From positions 310,001 through 374,000 of the forward strand of contig NZ_ATXF01000007.1 of the NCBI RefSeq assembly GCF_000421545.1: 64,000 nucleotides of DNA. The letters run 5' to 3'. The position numbers and the translations under genes were made by a program. Below the pieces are notes generated by a model, which ran no database searches, was not told where the DNA came from, and saw nothing but the letters and a program-made list of their open reading frames with translations. This document shows, piece after piece, positions 60,018 through 64,000 of this stretch (position 1 is the first letter of the stretch; every line of letters begins with the position of its first letter). The stretch comes from Agromyces italicus DSM 16388 (lineage in GTDB: Bacteria; Actinomycetota; Actinomycetes; Actinomycetales; Microbacteriaceae).

Positions 60018-61046
60018 ATGGCGCTCGTCGCGCTGAAGAACGTCACGAAGACGTACCCGGCACCCGAGAAGGGCGGCCGCGAGGTCGTCGCGGTCGACGA
60101 CGTCACGCTCGACATCGAGCCAGGCGACGTCTACGGCATCATCGGCTATTCGGGCGCCGGAAAATCGACCCTCGTGCGGCTCGTCAATGCGCTCGAGCCG
60201 GCCAGCTCGGGGTCGATCGAGTTCGACGGCCGTGAGCTCACGGGGCTGCCCGAGCGCGAGCTCCGCAAGATCCGGCTCGGCATCGGCATGATCTTCCAGC
60301 AGTTCAACCTCTTCAGCTCGAAGACCGTGGCGGGCAACATCGCCTACCCCCTGAAGGTCGCCGGCTGGTCGAAGGCCGAGATCGCCCCGCGCGTCGCCGA
60401 GCTGCTCGAGTTCGTCGGGCTCTCGGACAAGGCGAAGTCCTACCCCGAGCAGCTCTCGGGCGGGCAGAAGCAGCGCGTCGGCATCGCCCGCGCGCTCGCG
60501 ACCTCGCCGCGCCTCCTCCTCGCCGACGAGGCGACGAGCGCGCTCGACCCCGAGACGACGCAGGAGGTGCTCGAGCTCCTCAAACGCGTCAACCGGGAGT
60601 TCGGCGTGACGATCGTCGTCATCACGCACGAGATGGACGTCATCCAGTCGATCGCGACGAAGGTCGCCGTCATGGACGGCGGACGGGTGATCGAGAACGG
60701 CGACGTCTTCGATGTCTTCTCGACCCCGAAGAACTCCTCCTCGCAGCGCTTCGTCGCGACGGTCGTGAAGGGCCTGCCCTCGCCCGCCGAACTCGCGGTG
60801 CTGCGCGAACGTCACGAGGGGCGGATCGTGACGATCTCCTTCCGCGACGGCGACGCCTCGCAGGCGCAGGTCTTCCTCGAGCTCGCCCGGGCCGGGCTCG
60901 ACTTCGAGCTCGTCTACGGCGGCATCAACGACATCCAGGGCCGCGCGTTCGGCCACCTGACGCTCGCGATCCGAGGTGAGGACGCGGCGACCGACGCCGC
61001 ACTCGCCTCGATCGCCGCGCGCGTGGAAGTGACGGAGGCCGCCTGA
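60018..61046 (+). CDS. metN: Methionine ABC transporter ATP-binding protein
   Basis: The 342-residue ATPase has Walker A GYSGAGKSTLVRLVNALE, Q-loop IFQQFNLFSSKTVAGNIAYP, signature LSGGQKQRVGIARAL and Walker B LLADEATSALDPETTQEVLE. It has the C-terminal NIL regulatory domain (residues 265-342, IVTISFRDGDASQAQVFLEL), which senses methionine. GGAGGAG precedes the ATG. It overlaps metI by one base. Confidence 0.98.
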   Translation: MALVALKNVTKTYPAPEKGGREVVAVDDVTLDIEPGDVYGIIGYSGAGKSTLVRLVNALEPASSGSIEFDGRELTGLPERELRKIRLGIGMIFQQFNLFSSKTVAGNIAYPLKVAGWSKAEIAPRVAELLEFVGLSDKAKSYPEQLSGGQKQRVGIARALATSPRLLLADEATSALDPETTQEVLELLKRVNREFGVTIVVITHEMDVIQSIATKVAVMDGGRVIENGDVFDVFSTPKNSSSQRFVATVVKGLPSPAELAVLRERHEGRIVTISFRDGDASQAQVFLELARAGLDFELVYGGINDIQGRAFGHLTLAIRGEDAATDAALASIAARVEVTEAA

Positions 61047-61705
61047 TGGATCGCCTGTTCGAACTGGGTTCGGAGTTCTGGGTCGCCGCCTACGAGACCT
61101 TCTACATGGTCGCCCTGACGCTCCTCGTCGGCGGAGCGATCGGCCTCGTGCTCGGGGTGCTGCTCTACAGCACCCGCCCGGGCAGCCTGCTGCCCAACCG
61201 CGCGGTGTTCAACGTGCTGAACGTCGTCATCAACTTCTTCCGCCCGATCCCGTTCATCATCTTCCTCGCCGCGGTGCAGCCGTTCGCGCGGTACGTGATC
61301 GGCATCGGCATCGGCAACGACGCGATGATCTTCTCGCTGTCGATCGCGGCCTCCTTCGCGATCTCGCGCATCGTCGAGCAGAATCTCATCACGGTCTCGC
61401 CGGGAACGATCGAAGCGGCCCGCGCGATGGGCGCCGGCCCGGTGCGGATCCTCCGCACCGTCGTCATCCCGGAGGCGCTCGGCCCGCTCATCCTCGGCTA
61501 CACCTTCATCGTCGTCGCGATCGTCGACATGACGGCGATGGCCGGCTTCATCGGCGGCGGCGGGCTCGGCAACTTCGCGCTCGTCTACGGGTACCGGCAG
61601 TTCGAGCCGGCGATCACGTGGGCGGCGCTGCTCGTCATCGTGGTCTTCGTGCAGGGCCTGCAGTTCTTCGGCAACTGGCTCGCGCGCAAGGTGTTGCGCC
61701 GCTAG
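61046..61705 (+). CDS. metI: Methionine ABC transporter permease
   Basis: The 219-residue permease has five helices and the EAA loop SPGTIEAARAMGAGPVRILR that contacts MetN. Its ATG overlaps the metN stop (TGATG). A large palindrome (61736-61822) follows the stop. Confidence 0.97.
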   Translation: MDRLFELGSEFWVAAYETFYMVALTLLVGGAIGLVLGVLLYSTRPGSLLPNRAVFNVLNVVINFFRPIPFIIFLAAVQPFARYVIGIGIGNDAMIFSLSIAASFAISRIVEQNLITVSPGTIEAARAMGAGPVRILRTVVIPEALGPLILGYTFIVVAIVDMTAMAGFIGGGGLGNFALVYGYRQFEPAITWAALLVIVVFVQGLQFFGNWLARKVLRR

Positions 61706-61735
61706 TCGGGGCGGGGTCGGCCATCCGCTCCGGCC

Positions 61736-61822
61736 GTGCAGAACTCAGGATGCTTCGTGCGGCACGCCGCGCGGATGCGCTCCGCGTGCGGCGCGGCGGG
61801 CGAAGCATCCTGAGTTCTGCAC
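61736..61822. repeat. Large intergenic palindrome, perfect 22-bp arms with inner hairpin
   Basis: Arms 61736-61757 and 61801-61822 are perfectly complementary; the left begins GTGCAGAACTCAGGATGC. The 43-base loop can fold again (GCCGCGCGGA against TCCGCGTGCGGC). It lies between the convergent metI and marR genes, so it may terminate both, but it is longer than needed for that. Confidence 0.95.
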
Positions 61823-61872
61823 ATGCCCGGGCGCGGGGCGGTGCCGAGACGCAACCCGACCGCCCCGCCGTT

Positions 61873-62370
61873 CTACAGCGTGTCGAAACCGAGGCTGAGC
61901 TTGCGCAGCAGCCCCGCCAGCCGCTTCTGCTCGGCCGCGGGAAGCCGCGAGAGCAGTTCGGCCTCAGCGTCGACGAGTCGGGTGATCGCGGCATCGACCC
62001 GGGTGAGGCCGGCCGGGCTCATCTCGACGAGGATGCCGCGCCCGTCGTTCGGGTCGGTCTGGCGGGTGACGAGCCCGCGCTCGACCAGGCGGTCGATGCG
62101 GTTCGTCATGGTGCCGCTCGACACGAGCGTCTGCTGGAGCAGCGCCTTGGGGGAGAGCCGGTACGGAGCGCCCGCACGACGCAGCGCCGAGAGCACGTCG
62201 AACTCGCTCGCCTCGAGCTCGGAGCGCGCGAACGCCTGTCGCCGCGCCCGGTCGAGGTGCTTCGCGAGTCGGGCGACGCGCGACAGCACCTGCAGCGGGG
62301 AGAAGTCGAGGTCGGGGCGCTCGCGCTCCCAGTCGTCGACGATCCGGTCGACCTCGTCGGCATCGCTCAT
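61873..62370 (-). CDS. MarR-family transcriptional regulator
   Basis: The 165-residue winged-helix protein has ELEASEFDVLSALRRAGAPY and SPKALLQQTLVSSGTMTNRI (recognition helix), followed by LVERGLVTRQTDPNDGRGIL (wing). It probably binds small aromatic ligands. The ATG at 62368-62370 has a -10-like GATAAT six bases upstream. No target gene is adjacent apart from tRNA-Gln on the other side. Confidence 0.93.
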   Translation of the reverse strand: MSDADEVDRIVDDWERERPDLDFSPLQVLSRVARLAKHLDRARRQAFARSELEASEFDVLSALRRAGAPYRLSPKALLQQTLVSSGTMTNRIDRLVERGLVTRQTDPNDGRGILVEMSPAGLTRVDAAITRLVDAEAELLSRLPAAEQKRLAGLLRKLSLGFDTL

Positions 62371-62376
62371 CCCGCC

Positions 62377-62382
62377 ATTATC
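62377..62382 (-). promoter_or_regulatory. Leaderless-type -10 before the marR-like gene
   Basis: GATAAT on the minus strand is 6 bases from the ATG at 62370. Confidence 0.4.
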
Positions 62383-62443
62383 GCGCGAGGTTTGCGGCAT
62401 GGCAGACTTGAGGGCGCGTGCGCCGGGAAGCCGCCGCGCGCGA

Positions 62444-62515
62444 TCCGCCATGGTGTAACGGCAGCACGACAGCCTTTGGAGCTGTGAGGCCCAGGTTCGA
62501 ATCCTGGTGGCGGAG
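62444..62515 (+). tRNA. tRNA-Gln (anticodon TTG)
   Basis: TCCGCCA pairs with TGGCGGA. The D-arm has TGGTGTAACGGCAGC, the anticodon loop is CTTTGGA (TTG, reads CAA) and the T-arm is CCAGGTTCGAATCCTGG. The discriminator is G. The CCA end is not encoded (CCC follows). Confidence 0.96.
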
Positions 62516-62573
62516 CCCGACCACGCTGCACGCGGCCCCGCGTCCGAAGCATCCGTACTCACAGGAAGCCAGC

Positions 62574-64000
62574 ATGACCGACCAGAACCTCGCGATCATC
62601 GTCCTCGCCGCAGGCCAGGGCACCCGCATGAAGTCCTCGCTGCCGAAGATGCTCCACCCGCTCGCGGGTGCGCCGATCGTCGGCCACGTGCTCGCCACCG
62701 CGCGCGCACTCGACGCCGCCCACGTCCTCGCCGTGGTGCGCCACGAGCGCGAGCAGGTCGCCTCGGCGATCGAGGCGGGCTTCCCGGGCACCGTGCTGGT
62801 CGACCAGGACGAGATCGACGGCACCGGCCGCGCGGTCGAGCTCGCGGTCGCCGCGCTGCCCGAGGGCTTCGACGGCGACGTGCTCGTGCTCAACGGCGAC
62901 GTGCCGCTCCTCGACGCCGACACTCTCGCCGAGTTCCTCGGGCGCCACCGCGGCACCGGTTCGGCCGCCTCCGTGCTCTCGGCCGTCTACGACGACCCGA
63001 GCGGCTACGGGCGCATCGTGCGCAGCGACGCGGGTGCCTTCGACCGCATCGTCGAGCAGAAGGATGCCACGCCCGACGAGCGGGCCATCGCCGAGATCAA
63101 CGCCGGCATCTACGCCTTCGGTGCGGCCGCCCTGCGCGACCAGCTCGCGAACCTCACGACCGAGAACGCCCAGGGCGAGAAGTACCTGACCGACGTGATC
63201 GGCCTCCTCCGCGCGGCGGGCAGCGAGGTCGAGGCAGTGCCGGTGGCCGAGCCCTGGCTCGTCGCCGGCATCAACGACCGCGCCCAGCTCTCCGAGACCG
63301 CGGCACGGCTGAACGCCCTCATCGTGCGCGGCTGGCAGCTCGCCGGCGTCACGATCGATGACCCCGCCACGACCTGGATCGACCTCGCCGTGAAGATCGA
63401 GTCCGACGTGACGATCCGCCCGGGCACGCAGCTGAAGGGTGCGACCGTCATCGCGACCGGTGCGGTCGTCGGCCCCGACACGACCCTCGTCGACTGCGAG
63501 GTCGGCGAGAATGCCGAGGTCCGCCGCACCGACGGCACCCTCGCCGTCATCGGCGCCGGTGCGACGGTCGGCCCGTTCTCGTTCCTGCGCCCGGGCACCG
63601 TGCTCGGCGCCGACGGCAAGATCGGCGCGTTCGTCGAGACGAAGAACGCGCAGATCGGCGAAGGCAGCAAGGTGCCGCACCTCTCGTACATCGGCGACGC
63701 GACGATCGGGGTGCACTCGAACGTCGGCGCCGGATCGATCACCGCGAACTACGACGGGGTGCAGAAGCACCGCACCGAGATCGGCTCGCACGTGCGCACC
63801 GGCTCGCACGGCGTCTTCGTCGCGCCCGTTAGGATTGGAGACGGCGTCTACACGGGTGCCGGCACGGTCGTCCGCAAGGAGGTCCCCGCCGGTGCGCTCG
63901 CCGTGAACGTGGCGCCGCAACGCAACATCGAAGGATGGGTCCAGCAGTATCGAGCAGGCACCGCGGCAGCCCAGGCGGCCGAGGTTGCCGGCGAGGCATC
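62574..64000 (+). CDS. glmU: Bifunctional GlmU (N-acetylglucosamine-1-phosphate uridylyltransferase/acetyltransferase), partial
   Basis: The first 475 residues are present and the frame runs off the right edge. The pyrophosphorylase domain has VLAAGQGTRMKSSLPKMLHP and LVLNGDVPLLDADTLAEFLG. The left-handed beta-helix domain begins near residue 255, with VIGAGATVGPFSFLRPGTVL and the catalytic-histidine region VPHLSYIGDATIG. It makes UDP-GlcNAc for the cell wall. The sequence after residue 460 (AGTAAAQAAEVAGEAS) is an Ala-rich tail seen in actinobacterial GlmU. Confidence 0.97.
   Translation, partial: MTDQNLAIIVLAAGQGTRMKSSLPKMLHPLAGAPIVGHVLATARALDAAHVLAVVRHEREQVASAIEAGFPGTVLVDQDEIDGTGRAVELAVAALPEGFDGDVLVLNGDVPLLDADTLAEFLGRHRGTGSAASVLSAVYDDPSGYGRIVRSDAGAFDRIVEQKDATPDERAIAEINAGIYAFGAAALRDQLANLTTENAQGEKYLTDVIGLLRAAGSEVEAVPVAEPWLVAGINDRAQLSETAARLNALIVRGWQLAGVTIDDPATTWIDLAVKIESDVTIRPGTQLKGATVIATGAVVGPDTTLVDCEVGENAEVRRTDGTLAVIGAGATVGPFSFLRPGTVLGADGKIGAFVETKNAQIGEGSKVPHLSYIGDATIGVHSNVGAGSITANYDGVQKHRTEIGSHVRTGSHGVFVAPVRIGDGVYTGAGTVVRKEVPAGALAVNVAPQRNIEGWVQQYRAGTAAAQAAEVAGEA

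Noticed and set aside
59016-60956. 646-codon antisense frame over metQ and metN
   Set aside because: Same reason; the sense strand encodes a complete MetQ and MetN.
1-64000. CRISPR arrays, prophage, insertion sequences, origin of replication
   Set aside because: No spaced repeats, transposase, integrase or dnaA-box cluster was seen; the repeats present are isolated palindromes and short tandem copies.

Overview
The window is very GC-rich, densely coded DNA with strong C/G-ending codon preference, many GTG starts and actinobacterial gene blocks (galU with a RimJ-type acetyltransferase and a SepX/GlpR-like gene; pmt facing rsmI, then metG-tatD-rsmA-ispE; metQ-metN-metI). Family-level content such as the helicase-like protein with an 80-residue partner, FmdB-MscL, DUF3054-PnuC and the DUF7059-type methyltransferase points to Microbacteriaceae, for example an Agromyces-like organism. 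This assignment is inference from gene content. No plasmid, phage, CRISPR, rRNA or insertion sequence was seen, so it reads as ordinary chromosome.

Layout. 1-4.3 kb: an Lrp regulator facing alanine dehydrogenase, then a persulfide-stress operon (CoA-disulfide reductase, rhodanese, CstR-like repressor) with a recognisable operator. 4.3-9.4 kb: a 1261-residue SF1 helicase-like protein whose ATPase motifs look dead, a small partner, MscL and a zinc-ribbon protein with a 27-serine tail. 9.4-12.7 kb: 5-formyl-THF cyclo-ligase, galU, acetyltransferase and a divisome-type membrane protein, then tRNA-Ala. 13-17 kb: a five-gene cluster of WXG100-like and membrane proteins. 17-28.5 kb: transporters, a DNA-glycosylase-like HEAT protein, a flavin oxidoreductase facing an NADP-binding partner, a Kht-like cation antiporter with its regulator, an AlaX-type editing protein, an acyl-CoA dehydrogenase, a DUF4349 lipoprotein and an aldo/keto reductase. 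28.7-31.4 kb: a polar amino-acid ABC importer.

31.4-42.4 kb: DUF3054 and PnuC, a hydrolase, a methyltransferase, a J-domain/NERD-like protein, an M18 aminopeptidase, rhodanese, serine dehydratase and acetyltransferases. 42.4-43.6 kb holds the remains of an ABC-2 exporter. 43.6-48.2 kb: CoA-binding protein with metY, a monooxygenase, a SugE/Gdx exporter behind a guanidine-III riboswitch, and an oxidoreductase/TetR pair with paired operators. 48.2-56.9 kb: protein O-mannosyltransferase and the rsmI-metG-tatD-rsmA-ispE housekeeping block. 56.9-64 kb: an ABC-F protein, the methionine importer, a MarR regulator, tRNA-Gln and the start of glmU.

Two patterns run through the window. First, about twenty genes have a -10-like hexamer (TANNNT type) only 5 to 7 bases before the start codon, which predicts leaderless mRNAs. 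Second, several gene junctions carry long, almost perfect palindromes (14 to 26 bp arms), some of which overlap the stop codons of convergent genes. No gene-free stretch exceeds 300 bases except 12661-12973, which holds tRNA-Ala and a terminator.
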